NCBI RefSeq assembly: GCF_023074835.1
Contig: NZ_JALLGW010000002.1
Coordinates: forward strand, 310,001 to 374,000
Direction: 5' to 3'
Source: Halomarina salina
Lineage (GTDB): Archaea > Halobacteriota > Halobacteria > Halobacteriales > Haloarculaceae
DNA length: 64,000 bases
This document shows, in pieces, positions 42,778 to 51,411 of this stretch. The translations under genes were made by a program, and so were the position numbers. Each line of letters begins with the position of its first letter. The first letter of the stretch is position 1. The notes under the pieces are model-generated. The model was not told the origin of the DNA and made no database searches. It worked only from the letters and a program-made list of their open reading frames with translations.

Positions 42778-43658
42778 GGCGACACTCTTCCTCACTTCTC
42801 TCCGGCTGCGAGCGACAGCGACCCGTGATTCGAGACACGTCTCCGACGGACCGTGCGACCACGAGGGTGGTCGGCGGACCGAACGACCGACCGAACGACC
42901 GGACCGTCGAGCGTGTCGTGTGGCGTCGCTCAGTCGCGACGTTCACACTCGCCACCCACTACCGACGGGCCGACGCGACGCCACCGACAGACCGGCAGCA
43001 CCTCACCGATAGGCCGACAGCCGCTGCATTCGGCCACCGACGCCTCGCGTGAAGCCAGCGATTCCGCCGAGGTCGCTCGGGAGGCGGCGACGCAGCGTCC
43101 GTCTGTCGCGGAGCGGTGACCGTCGAGTCAGTTCGTTCGGTTCGCAGGACAGTGCCGTGACTCGTCAGTCAGCGGTCGTCAGTGGTCGATGCGCCCGTCG
43201 TCCGGCGTTCGTTCTCCCCAGAGTCGCTCGCCGTCACGGACCCGTGTACCGCGTTGCGTGGCACCGCCGAGGGGTGGGCGCGAAGGACCCCTCGACGGGC
43301 GGGCGGGCGTCGCGGGCGACGACGCACGCACCGGCCACGCGACGTTCAGACGGAGGGTGCCGGTGCCAGCGACACCGACTCCGCGTGAAGCGGTACGGGT
43401 GTACGGGTGGTGTCGCCCTCGGCCGGGTTGTGTCGACGAGAAGACTCGACCTAAGTCCGTCGAGCCGACCGAGCTAGCGTTCCACCGTACCGTGAGAAAT
43501 ACACACAAGGATAAAAGTGTTGCGCCGGTGAATGTTTTCGCGCTCGTCGTGACGCCGAGCCGACGCTCGGTGGGTCGCGAGCGACCGCAGACGGGGAGCC
43601 GACTGCGACTGCTGGTCGGGAGTGAGTGACGGCTGGTGAAGACGAGCGAGAACGCGCA
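42778..43658. other. About 880 nt with no supported gene
   Basis: Frames here are short and Arg/Thr-rich in all directions, so none is supported. A CGACCGAACGAC word repeats near 42885-42902. A TATA-like GGATAAAAG occurs at 43509-43517 with no good frame on either side. This may be a decayed gene region between the two oxidase genes. Confidence 0.45.
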
Positions 43659-43690
43659 GAGAAGAGGGAGCGACGAGAAGAGGGAGCGAC
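43659..43690. repeat. Two perfect 16-bp direct repeats at the 3' end of coxB
   Basis: The unit GAGAAGAGGGAGCGAC occurs at 43659-43674 and 43675-43690, just past the stop of subunit II. Confidence 0.8.
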
Positions 43691-43699
43691 GAGAACCGT

Positions 43700-44554
43700 T
43701 CAGGCGGCGACGAGCGAGGCGTTGCCGGAGGCGTTACCGCTCGCGTTGCCCGAACTGTTACCGCCCGAGCTGTTGCCACCCGAACCGCTGTTCTCCTGGA
43801 GGTACTGCTGGTACTCCTCCTGACTGACGACCTCCACCGTACCGAGCATGTTGGAGTGGCCGACGCCACAGTACTCCGCACAGTAGAGCTGGTAGGACCC
43901 ACGTTCGGTGGCCTTCGTCACGATGGTGTTGTACTGTCCGGGGAACGCGTCCTGCTTGAGCCCCAGCCCGGGCACGTGGACGGCGTGGAGCCAGTCCTGC
44001 GACGTGACGTGCAGGTAGACGGTCCTCCCCTCCGGTATCACCAGGGTTCCGGTCTCACCGACGTTCTGCCCACCGGGGTTCTGGTGGTTGAACTGCCACT
44101 GGTACTTCATCGCGTCCACCTCGACCTGGACCGCCTCGTCGGGGTCCGCCGGCCCCTTCGCACCGGGGTAGTCGTAGGAGAGTTCCATCAGGTTCGCCTG
44201 CGAGCCGTCGCCCGCCGTCGCCGTCGCTCCACCGATGAACGGACTCCCGAGCACCTGGTAGGAGGCGAGGCCGACGAACAGGAGGATGATGGCCGTCGCG
44301 ACGGTCCACGTGATCTCGAGTCGGCGGTTCTCCTGGGTCGGTTTCGGGTCGTCGTTGTCCCGGAACCGATAGACGGTGTAGATGAGGATGCCCTCGACGA
44401 GCACGGTGATCGGCACTGCGACGTACAGCAGTTTCCGGTTGAGCCCGAAGATGAGTTCCTCGTTCACTGACGACTGGGCGGCGACCGGGTCCGCGAGGAT
44501 GACCAGCGCGAAAAGCCCGGTCAGAACCCCCAGCAATCTCCGCGCCTGTTTCAT
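43700..44554 (-). CDS. coxB: Heme-copper oxidase subunit II (CuA)
   Basis: A 284-residue exported subunit. A signal or first helix (to about residue 27) and two helices (45-62 and 84-103) precede the cupredoxin domain. CuA ligands are H190 (WLHAVH), C225, C229, H233 and M236 (CAEYCGVGHSNM). The tail is a Gly/Ser/Asn repeat with several Asn-x-Ser/Thr glycosylation sequons (GNSSG, GNASG repeats). A TATA-like box at 44578-44586 lies 28 nt upstream, so it is leaderless. It passes electrons to subunit I, which is not in the window. Confidence 0.95.
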   Translation of the reverse strand: MKQARRLLGVLTGLFALVILADPVAAQSSVNEELIFGLNRKLLYVAVPITVLVEGILIYTVYRFRDNDDPKPTQENRRLEITWTVATAIILLFVGLASYQVLGSPFIGGATATAGDGSQANLMELSYDYPGAKGPADPDEAVQVEVDAMKYQWQFNHQNPGGQNVGETGTLVIPEGRTVYLHVTSQDWLHAVHVPGLGLKQDAFPGQYNTIVTKATERGSYQLYCAEYCGVGHSNMLGTVEVVSQEEYQQYLQENSGSGGNSSGGNSSGNASGNASGNASLVAA

Positions 44555-44577
44555 GAAAACCGATTCGCCGCATCGAC

Positions 44578-44586
44578 GTAAATACC
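44578..44586 (-). promoter_or_regulatory. TATA-like box of coxB
   Basis: On the minus strand it reads GGTATTTAC, 28 nt before the ATG at 44554. Confidence 0.5.
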
Positions 44587-44654
44587 TGCTGACTGCGACC
44601 CGGTGGCGGAAAGCGCGGGGTCTAAGTGCGGACGCGTCCGACGTTTCCCCAACC

Positions 44655-46067
44655 GTGACTCGTCCTCGGTTCACCACCCTGCTCGCGGCGACCCTCGTCG
44701 GCGTCTACCTGCTGGTAGTGGTCGGTGCGACCGCCTCGCTGGCCGACGCCGTCGCCGCGTGTGGGACGTGGCCGACCTGCTCCGGTCCGGTCTCCGACCC
44801 GCAGGTCGCCGTCGCGGTCGGCCACCGCATCGCCGCCGTCGTCGTCGGCCTCCTCGGTCTCGCGACGACGGTCGTCGGCTGGTCGGTCGCTACCGCGCGC
44901 GTCCGCGTCGCCCTCCTCGTCGCCGGTGTCGGCTACCCGCTGCAGGCGGGCGTCGGCGCGTTCGTCGCGCTCGAAGGCGCGCCCAGCACGCTGACCGGGA
45001 CGCACCTCGTCGCCGGGACGGCCATCTTCACCACCCTCGCGCTCGCACTCGCGTGGCAACTCGAAGCCGAGACGGGCGACCCGACCGACGCGCCGACCGG
45101 GCAGACGGACCGCGCGACGGAACCGACGCCAGACCACGACGCGGACGACGGGCCAGTCGCACCGACCGCGTCGGTCCAGCCGACGGGGCCGCTCGCTCGT
45201 GTGAAGCGCGTGGTCTGGGCGTACTTCCAGTTGATGAAGCCCCGGCTGATGTGGCTGCTCTGTCTCGTCGCCTCCGCCGGGATGGCTCTCGCCGCGGGAC
45301 CGGACCTGCGCGTCGACACCATCGTCCTCACGCTGCTCGGCGGCGTGCTCTCCATCGGCGCGAGCGGCACGTTCAACCACGTCCTCGAACGCGACATCGA
45401 CCGGAAGATGGAACGGACGAGCGACCGCCCCCTGGCGAAACACGAGGTACCCGTCCGCAACGCCCTCGCGTTCGCGGCGGTGCTCACCGTCGCGAGCGTC
45501 GCGCTGTTCTGGCAGGTCAACGCGCTGGCGGCCGCGCTCGGGTTCGTCGCCATCGTGTTCTACAGCGTCGTCTACACGCTCATCCTGAAACCGAACACCG
45601 TCCAGAACACCGTCATCGGCGGCGCGGCCGGCGCGCTCCCGGCGCTCATCGGCTGGGTCGCCGTCACGGGCACGACGGACGGCGCCCTGCCGGGGCTCGC
45701 GCTCGCCGCCGTCATCTTCCTCTGGACCCCGGCGCACTTCTACAACCTCGCGCTAGCCTACAAGGACGACTACGCCCGCGGCGGCTTCCCGATGATGCCG
45801 GTCGTCCGCGGCGAGACAGTGACGCGGAAACACATCGTCTGGTACCTCGCGGCGACGCTCGTCGCAGCGACGCTGCTGACCGCGCTGACAGGCCTGGGAT
45901 GGCTCTACGCCACCGCCACCGTCGTCTTCGGCGGGGTGTTCCTCTGGGCCGTCGTCCTGCTCCACCGCGAACGCACCGAGTCGGCGGCGTTCCGCGCGTT
46001 CCACGCCTCGAACGCCTACCTCGGCGCGCTCCTCGTCGCCGTCGTCCTCGACGCCGTCGTCGTCTGA
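44655..46067 (+). CDS. ctaB: Heme O synthase CtaB with N-terminal CtaA-like domain
   Basis: A 470-residue protein from a GTG start. Residues 1-140 hold four helices with CGTWPTCSG, GHRIAAVVVG and GTHLVAGTA, resembling half of the heme A synthase (CtaA/COX15) fold with its His residues. After an acidic linker (about 140-180) comes the UbiA-type heme O synthase: NHVLERDIDRKMERTSDRPL (N-x3-D-x3-D) and YKDDYARGGFPMMPV. It farnesylates heme B. The fused CtaA-like part may shuttle or oxidise heme. The gene is divergent from coxB and runs into two accessory genes. Confidence 0.9.
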   Translation: MTRPRFTTLLAATLVGVYLLVVVGATASLADAVAACGTWPTCSGPVSDPQVAVAVGHRIAAVVVGLLGLATTVVGWSVATARVRVALLVAGVGYPLQAGVGAFVALEGAPSTLTGTHLVAGTAIFTTLALALAWQLEAETGDPTDAPTGQTDRATEPTPDHDADDGPVAPTASVQPTGPLARVKRVVWAYFQLMKPRLMWLLCLVASAGMALAAGPDLRVDTIVLTLLGGVLSIGASGTFNHVLERDIDRKMERTSDRPLAKHEVPVRNALAFAAVLTVASVALFWQVNALAAALGFVAIVFYSVVYTLILKPNTVQNTVIGGAAGALPALIGWVAVTGTTDGALPGLALAAVIFLWTPAHFYNLALAYKDDYARGGFPMMPVVRGETVTRKHIVWYLAATLVAATLLTALTGLGWLYATATVVFGGVFLWAVVLLHRERTESAAFRAFHASNAYLGALLVAVVLDAVVV

Positions 46068-46097
46068 GACGGCGACCTACGACCCCAGACTGTCCGC

Positions 46098-46811
46098 ATG
46101 AGTACTGCACCCACCCTCGAACGGTTCCTGCCCCGACGGAGCACGGTACGAGGCGCGACGATACTCGTCGCCGCGGAACTGCTGTTGCTCGCCGCCTACT
46201 TCGACACGACGGGCATCACCCCGACCGGCGAGCGGACGGGGCTGTACCTCTACCCGTTCGTCTGGGTGAACGTCGCCGTCTGGGGCGTCCTGCGGGCGCG
46301 CGTCCCGTCGGCTCCCACGAGCAAGCGGGCGATGGCCGCGCTCGTCGCGGGGGGGTACCTCCTCCTGCTGGGCTACGTCGGCGGCCTCTACGCCGTCGGA
46401 CCGACGCAGTTCACGACGGGTATCGACGTCCGCTTCTGGTCGCTCCCGCCCGGGTGGTCGCCCGCCGTCCTCTACACCGGGTCGTGGCTCACGCTCGCGC
46501 TGATTCCGTACAAGCTGGTCGGCTACGCCGCCCTCGCGTACCTCGTCTACGGCCTCGTCCTCGACGCCGCTGGTGGCGGTGGCGGCGCGATGGCCGGGGT
46601 GCTGGGACTGTTCTCCTGCGTCTCCTGTACGCTCCCGGTGATAGCGGGCGTCCTCGGCGGGTTCGTCGGCGGAACGTCGTTCCTCGTCTCGGCCGCGTAC
46701 GGCCAGAGCTACGGCCTGTCGACTGCCATCTTCGTCGTCACCGTCGTCCTCCTGGTGTGGCGACCGACGGCGGCAGACGTTTCACGGGCCCGGTCGTGGC
46801 TCGGACGATGA
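46098..46811 (+). CDS. Membrane protein with CVSC motif, oxidase-assembly neighbourhood
   Basis: A 237-residue protein with about six helices. The fifth is glycine-rich and carries a Cys-Val-Ser-Cys pair (LFSCVSCTLPVIAG). The pair could bind copper or a thiol partner in the membrane. I recall it as DUF7546 type (unchecked). It follows CtaB by 30 nt and overlaps the Rdx-like gene by 4 nt (ATGA), so these three form an operon. A role in copper or heme delivery is inferred from the CxxC pair and the operon. Confidence 0.75.
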   Translation: MSTAPTLERFLPRRSTVRGATILVAAELLLLAAYFDTTGITPTGERTGLYLYPFVWVNVAVWGVLRARVPSAPTSKRAMAALVAGGYLLLLGYVGGLYAVGPTQFTTGIDVRFWSLPPGWSPAVLYTGSWLTLALIPYKLVGYAALAYLVYGLVLDAAGGGGGAMAGVLGLFSCVSCTLPVIAGVLGGFVGGTSFLVSAAYGQSYGLSTAIFVVTVVLLVWRPTAADVSRARSWLGR

Positions 46812-47041
46812 CAGCCGTCGAAATCGAGTACTGCGTCCCGTGTGGCTTCCTCGAACGCGCCGAGAACGTTCAGCACGCCCTGCTGTCGAGCCTCGGAGAG
46901 CGGCTCGACCGCGTCGCGCTGGTCACCGGCGACCACGGCATCTTCGAGGTACGCGTCGACGGAACCATTGTCTTCGAGAAGGAGAGCGACGAGTTCGACG
47001 TGGACGCCATCGTCCGCGCGGTGCGCGACGAGACGTTCTGA
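46808..47041 (+). CDS. Rdx/SelT-SelW-like protein with CxxC
   Basis: A 77-residue thioredoxin-like fold protein. CVPCGF near residue 9 is the redox pair; LDRVALVTGDHGIFEV and VFEKESDEFDVDAI follow as in the SelW/SelT/Rdx family, where the first Cys may be selenocysteine in other organisms. It likely handles thiol or metal chemistry. Its start overlaps the CVSC membrane gene, so the two probably act together on Cys or copper. Confidence 0.82.
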   Translation: MTAVEIEYCVPCGFLERAENVQHALLSSLGERLDRVALVTGDHGIFEVRVDGTIVFEKESDEFDVDAIVRAVRDETF

Positions 47042-47079
47042 GGGGCCGAGCAGGTGAGCGGCCGAGCCGCTGTCGGCGG

Positions 47080-47688
47080 TCACTCGGCGCGTCGCGCGAG
47101 GAACATCGGGAAGTCACCGCCGCGTTCGTCGTCCGGGTCCCAGAAAGACTCGACCTCGAATCCGGCGTCGGCGAGCAGCCGCCGCGTCTCCTCGGGGTCG
47201 GGGTACGACCACTCCATCCGAGTGCCCGTCTCCAGCCAGTCGTCGTTCGCGCCTTCCCACTCGTGGTCGCCGGTGTTGAACAGGAGCCAGCCGCCGGGTC
47301 GGAGGACCCGCGCGAACTCCGAGAGGGCCGTCCCGTGGTCGTCGGTCGGCAGGTGGATGACGGCGAATAGCGACGCGACCGCGTCGAACGCGTCGTCGGC
47401 GAACGGGAGCCCCGTCATGTCGCCCGCGACGAGGGCGTCTCCCCGGCCCGCCTCGGCCGCGACGCGGAGCTGCTCGCCCGAGAAGTCCAGTCCGACCGTG
47501 CGGTGGTGCGGGTCGAGCCCGTCGAGACCGACCCGGCCGCCGCCACAGCCAGCGTCGAGGACCCGCGAGTCCGGGCCGAGGCGGTCGAGCAGTACCCGGA
47601 GGACGCCCGCGCCGTCCTCGCCGCGCTGGTCGTCGTAGTCGGCGGCGATGTCGTCGTAGGCGTCGCGGACGCGGCGGCGTTGACCCAT
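47080..47688 (-). CDS. SAM-dependent methyltransferase (class I)
   Basis: A 202-residue methyltransferase with a complete motif set: VLDAGCGGGRVGL (SAM loop), GLDFSGEQL (acidic post-I), GDMTGLPFADDAFD, and RVLRPGGWLLF. These are all typical of ubiquinone/menaquinone-type and small-molecule methyltransferases. The ATG at 47688 is used; the longer frame is composed of non-conserved residues. It stands alone, convergent with the Rdx-like gene. The substrate is unknown. Confidence 0.88.
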   Translation of the reverse strand: MGQRRRVRDAYDDIAADYDDQRGEDGAGVLRVLLDRLGPDSRVLDAGCGGGRVGLDGLDPHHRTVGLDFSGEQLRVAAEAGRGDALVAGDMTGLPFADDAFDAVASLFAVIHLPTDDHGTALSEFARVLRPGGWLLFNTGDHEWEGANDDWLETGTRMEWSYPDPEETRRLLADAGFEVESFWDPDDERGGDFPMFLARRAE

Positions 47689-47852
47689 GGCGGTTCTGTC
47701 GGGATGTACTGTCGATGGGTAGTAGCTCTTGGGTGCGAGTGAGAGCGGTTCGCACGCGATGGTGGCGACGGTGAGGTGTGACACGTCGACAGCTTCCCCC
47801 ACTCCAGACCGGTACCCACGGCGTTTTGGTCGCGCCACGCGAAGGCCAGGCC

Positions 47853-48584
47853 ATGCGAGTCGCGGTGGTGACCGTCGGTGACGAACTGCTCGCGGGAGAG
47901 ACGGTGAACACGAACGCGAGCTGGCTCGGCGAGCAGCTGACCGCTCGCGGTGCGACCGTCGAGCGAGTCGTCACGCTCCCCGACCGGGTGAGCGACATCG
48001 CCCGCGTCGTCAACGAGTACCGGGCGGAGTACGACGCCGTCGTCGTCACCGGTGGTCTCGGCCCGACCCACGACGACCTGACGATGGAGAGCGTCGCCGC
48101 CGCCTTCGGTCGCCCACTGGAGCGGAGCGAGGCGGTGCTAGAGTGGTTGGAGGCCGAAGGCGGCTACACCCGCGAGGACCTGACGGAGGGGACGGCCGAC
48201 CTCCCGAAAGGAGCGCGCCCGCTGCACAACGAGGTGGGCGTCGCTCCCGGCTGTGTCGTCGAGTCGGTGTACGTCCTGCCGGGCGTCCCGGCGGAGATGA
48301 AGGCGATGTTCGAGACGGTCCGCGAGGAGTTCGAGGGGACGCCCCTCCAGGTGGCGACGGTCACCGTCGCCGAACCGGAGAGCGCGCTCGTCGAGCGGTT
48401 CGAGCAGCTACGCGAACGGTTCGACGTGGCGCTCGGGAGCTACCCCGGCGAGAGCGTCCACGTCCGACTCCGCGGCGAGGACGGCGACGAGGTGGAGCGG
48501 GCGGCCGCGTGGCTGGCCGAGCGCGCCGAGACGGTCGAGGAGGGTGGTTCAGCGGGTGAGGTAGACGAACCAGACGACGAGTAA
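47853..48584 (+). CDS. CinA-type molybdopterin-binding domain protein
   Basis: A 243-residue protein equal to the N-terminal (MoaB/MogA-like) part of CinA: VGDELLAGETVNTN at the start, TGGLGPTHDDLT in the middle and PGVPAEMKAMF later. The C-terminal nicotinamide-nucleotide amidohydrolase part is absent, as in many archaea. Such proteins hydrolyse ADP-ribose-type nucleotides in some species. A tail region overlaps the small gene on the opposite strand by 36 nt. The function in this organism is not established. Confidence 0.88.
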   Translation: MRVAVVTVGDELLAGETVNTNASWLGEQLTARGATVERVVTLPDRVSDIARVVNEYRAEYDAVVVTGGLGPTHDDLTMESVAAAFGRPLERSEAVLEWLEAEGGYTREDLTEGTADLPKGARPLHNEVGVAPGCVVESVYVLPGVPAEMKAMFETVREEFEGTPLQVATVTVAEPESALVERFEQLRERFDVALGSYPGESVHVRLRGEDGDEVERAAAWLAERAETVEEGGSAGEVDEPDDE

Positions 48585-48665
48585 CACCAGTCCTCCGATA
48601 CCCAGCACCCAGCCCGAGGCGTCTATGAGACCGGTGTCGACGCTCTCCTGCAGCAGCACGTACAT
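48549..48665 (-). CDS. Small one-helix membrane protein (38 residues)
   Basis: A 38-residue protein with a short acidic head (LLQESVDTGLIDASG) and one membrane helix (WVLGIGGLVLLVVWFVYL). The ATG at 48665 is chosen because a good TATA box (CGCTTATA) at 48690-48697 lies about 29 nt upstream; the in-frame ATG at 48746 lies beyond it. It overlaps the 3' end of the CinA-type gene. Function unknown. Confidence 0.65.
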   Translation of the reverse strand: MYVLLQESVDTGLIDASGWVLGIGGLVLLVVWFVYLTR

Positions 48666-48689
48666 GTGGTCGAGTTCCGCTGGCGGTCG

Positions 48690-48697
48690 TATAAGCG
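48690..48697 (-). promoter_or_regulatory. TATA box of the 38-residue membrane protein gene
   Basis: On the minus strand it reads CGCTTATA, about 29 nt before the ATG at 48665, and decides the start. Confidence 0.6.
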
Positions 48698-48821
48698 TTG
48701 ATACCCGTCCCCGTGGCCCGTACCCCATCTCACGCATCCGGTTCACGGACGTGGTTCACACACCTCGGAGGCATCGCCACACACCGGCGACGCTTTGGGG
48801 GTTCCGACGGAACCGTCGTGC

Positions 48822-49958
48822 GTGAGACGCATCGGAGTCGTCGTCAACCCCGTCGCCGGGATGGGCGGGCGTGTCGGGTTGAAGGGGACGGACGGGATGG
48901 TCGGGGAGGCCCGCGCTCGCGGTGCCGAGCCGCGCGCACCCGACCGCGCCCGCGAGGCGCTCGACGCCCTCCGGACCGCGGCCGAGGGGTCGGGCGAGTC
49001 CGTCGAACTGCTGACGTGGGGCGGCGTGATGGGCGAGTCGGCGGCCGAGGCGGCCGGACTCGACCACGAGGTGCTCGGCTCGCCCTCGGGTGAAGCCGGG
49101 GAACGAGAGGGAGGTAGAAACGGGGACCCTCCAGAGACGAGCGCCGACGACACCCGCGCCGCCGTTCGAGCGATGGTCGACGCGGGCGTGGACCTCCTCC
49201 TGTTCGCCGGCGGTGACGGCACCGCCGTCGACGTGGCCGAGGTCGTCGCCGAGACGGAGAGCGAGACGCCGATACTGGGCGTTCCGGCGGGCGTGAAGAT
49301 ATACTCCTCCGTGTTCGGCGTCACGCCGCGGTCGGCGGGGCGTATCGCCGCGACGTTCGACCGGAGCGAGGAGCGCGAGGTCAACGACATCGACGAGGCC
49401 GCCTACCGGGAGGGCGAGGTCCGGTCCGAACTCCGGGCCATCGTCCGCGTCCCCGTCGCGAACGAGGTGCAGTCCTCGAAGCAACTCGGCGGCGGGAGCG
49501 TCGAGGCGCTGGCGGCGGGCGTCGCCGCGGACGTCGAACCGGGCGTCACCTACGTCCTCGGACCGGGGAGCACGGTCGGCGCTATCGAGCGCGAGCTCGG
49601 CGTCGAGGGGTCGCCGCTGGGCGTCGACGTCTGGCGGGCCGGGGAGGCCGACCAGGACGGCGAACTCCTCGTGCGCGACGGCAGCGAGCGCGAGATTCTC
49701 GACGCACTGGGCGAGGAGAACGTGATAGTCGTCTCGCCCATCGGCGGACAGGGGTTCGTGTTCGGGCGTGGCAACCAGCAACTCTCCCCAGCCGTGATTC
49801 GTCGATGCTCGGTCGTCGTCGTCGCCTCGCCGTCGAAACTCGATACCGTCGGCGAACTCCGCGTCGACACCGGCGACCCTGACCTCGACGAGAAGCTACG
49901 GGGCTGGCAGAAGGTCCGCGTCGGGCGGTTCGAGCACCGCCTGCTGAAGACGGTGTGA
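48822..49958 (+). CDS. ATP-NAD kinase (AcoX-like) family protein
   Basis: A 378-residue protein. It has GVVVNPVAGMGG at the start, the kinase motif FAGGDGTAVDVAE (GGDGT) at about 130, GVPAGVKIYSSVFGV, and VSPIGGQGFVFGRGN near residue 300. This is the longer AcoX-like branch of NAD kinases, not the canonical short form. The GTG start at 48822 is preferred (TATA-like CGCTTTGG 30 nt upstream). The phosphorylated substrate is probably NAD or a related molecule. It has an intact GGDG motif, unlike the paralogue at 13682. Confidence 0.88.
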   Translation: MRRIGVVVNPVAGMGGRVGLKGTDGMVGEARARGAEPRAPDRAREALDALRTAAEGSGESVELLTWGGVMGESAAEAAGLDHEVLGSPSGEAGEREGGRNGDPPETSADDTRAAVRAMVDAGVDLLLFAGGDGTAVDVAEVVAETESETPILGVPAGVKIYSSVFGVTPRSAGRIAATFDRSEEREVNDIDEAAYREGEVRSELRAIVRVPVANEVQSSKQLGGGSVEALAAGVAADVEPGVTYVLGPGSTVGAIERELGVEGSPLGVDVWRAGEADQDGELLVRDGSEREILDALGEENVIVVSPIGGQGFVFGRGNQQLSPAVIRRCSVVVVASPSKLDTVGELRVDTGDPDLDEKLRGWQKVRVGRFEHRLLKTV

Positions 49959-50030
49959 GTCGCCGCCCCCGAGAGCGTGTGAACGATTGTCCCTGATATT
50001 TGATGGGGGATTCTCGCGGTCTTGAGATAT

Positions 50031-50039
50031 CCTTAAGGC
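50031..50039 (+). promoter_or_regulatory. TATA-like box of the PhoU-type gene
   Basis: CCTTAAGGC lies 27 nt before the ATG at 50062. Confidence 0.45.
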
Positions 50040-50061
50040 CAATCGTGACGCTACCCAAGCC

Positions 50062-51096
50062 ATGGAAACACGGAAAGTCCAGCGCCTGGGTCCGTCGACG
50101 CTGGCGATGACGCTGCCCGCGGAGTGGGCGAAGGCGTACGACGTGGAGAAGGGTGACGAGGTGTCCATCCGCATCGGCGAGAAGGGGATGCTCACGGTGA
50201 TGCCCGAGTCCGTCCAGCAGGAGGAGTCGGTGGCGACGGTCCACGCCGCCAGCCTCGACGCCGACGCCATCGAACGCGCCATCGTCGCCCAGTACGTCCT
50301 CGGCCGCCGCGTCATCCACATCGAGGCCGCCGAGGGGGAGACGCTCGACAGCGCGACCATCAACGCCGTCTACAACGCCGAGACGCAGTTGATGGGGCTG
50401 GGCGTCATCGAGGAACGCCCCGAGAGCATCGCGATTCGGTGCTCGGTCGACCCCGAGGACTTCACGCTCGACAACCTGCTCGAACGCCTCGAATCGACCG
50501 GCAGCACGATGCGCAACGAGGCCATCCGGGCGCTCGCCCACAGCAACCCGGATCTCGCCGAACGGGCGCTCAACCGCGAGCGACAGGCGAACAAGATATT
50601 CGTCCTCCTGCTCCGTCTCATCTTCACTGCCTACCAGAACCCGAACCTCACGAGCGCGCTCGGACTGGACGACGGGTTCGCGCTCATCGGCTACCGCTCC
50701 ATCGCGAAGAACCTCGAACTCACCGCCGACAACGCCGAGGACATCGCCGAGATCGCGCTCTCGGCGGAGGGCCACACCCTCGACGTGGACGAGTCGACGA
50801 TGCGCAAGATACGGGAGTTCACCGACAGCGTCAACGAGATAACGGAGAAGGGCGTCCGCTCGGCGGTCGAACGCGACTACGACCTCGCCATCGAGGTCCG
50901 CCGCCTGTTCGCCCAGATCAACGACCGCGAACGCGAGATTCTCGACGACCTGCCCGAGATGTCCAACGAGGACCTGCTCGAAGTGCGAGAGGTGCTCGTC
51001 AGTCTCGCTCAGACCGCACAGTTCGCCGTCCGGAACGCCGAGATAGCGACGAACCTCGCGCTCAACGACGAGAGCGAACACGTCACCATCGAGTAA
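50062..51096 (+). CDS. AbrB-PhoU phosphate-uptake regulator
   Basis: A 344-residue protein. The N-terminal 45 residues are an AbrB/SpoVT DNA-binding domain (TRKVQRLGPSTLAMTLP, then KGDEVSI). Two PhoU helical bundles follow (about 110-215 and 225-340), with ERQANKIFVLLLRL and VERDYDLAIEVRRLF holding the acidic metal-binding type helices. The combination is common in archaea, where such proteins control phosphate transport. No transport genes are adjacent, so it may regulate at a distance. It is a single gene, probably leaderless. Confidence 0.9.
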   Translation: METRKVQRLGPSTLAMTLPAEWAKAYDVEKGDEVSIRIGEKGMLTVMPESVQQEESVATVHAASLDADAIERAIVAQYVLGRRVIHIEAAEGETLDSATINAVYNAETQLMGLGVIEERPESIAIRCSVDPEDFTLDNLLERLESTGSTMRNEAIRALAHSNPDLAERALNRERQANKIFVLLLRLIFTAYQNPNLTSALGLDDGFALIGYRSIAKNLELTADNAEDIAEIALSAEGHTLDVDESTMRKIREFTDSVNEITEKGVRSAVERDYDLAIEVRRLFAQINDREREILDDLPEMSNEDLLEVREVLVSLAQTAQFAVRNAEIATNLALNDESEHVTIE

Positions 51097-51182
51097 GACG
51101 TCGGCAGCGGACCGTCCTCCTCGACAGACACCGACGGCTGTCGGCCTGAAACGTTAACTGTTCTGACAGCAATCGAGTGCCT

Positions 51183-51338
51183 ATGTCACACGTACCGGAG
51201 CGACCACTGCTGTTCGCCTGCGCCGAGTGCTCCGTCGTCCACGTCGGCGTCCGCGAGAGCGAGGACCACTACCGGCCGCCCGACCACTGCTCGGTCTGTG
51301 ACTCGGAGACGTTCACCGAACTGCCGGACCACCCGTAG
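51183..51338 (+). CDS. Small zinc-ribbon-like protein (51 residues)
   Basis: A 51-residue protein with two Cys pairs: CAEC at about residue 13 and CSVC at about 36, with His residues between (VVHVG, EDHYRPPDHC). This is a compact zinc-ribbon layout, possibly a rubredoxin-like or RNA/protein-binding knuckle. A TATA-like CGTTAACT lies about 33 nt before the ATG. It follows the PhoU gene on the same strand. Function unknown. Confidence 0.7.
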   Translation: MSHVPERPLLFACAECSVVHVGVRESEDHYRPPDHCSVCDSETFTELPDHP

Positions 51339-51411
51339 TCCACTCGGTCTCTGGCACTCCCCGACCCGCCGGGCGTTCGTCGGGAGGAACGACGGCGCTC
51401 GTACAGCGGCC

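Noticed and set aside
40129-42795. An 888-residue minus-strand frame through the oxidase region
   Set aside because: It crosses four real genes on both strands, has no domain, and its composition is that of a high-GC antisense frame.
43179-43508. A 109-residue minus-strand frame with an upstream TATA-like box
   Set aside because: The sequence is Arg/Thr/Gly-rich with no structure or family; the box is also close to chance in a region of weak signals.
44603-47041. An 812-residue plus-strand frame whose end matches the Rdx-like protein
   Set aside because: Only the last 77 residues (from 46808) are real; the rest is the +1 shadow of CtaB and the CVSC protein.
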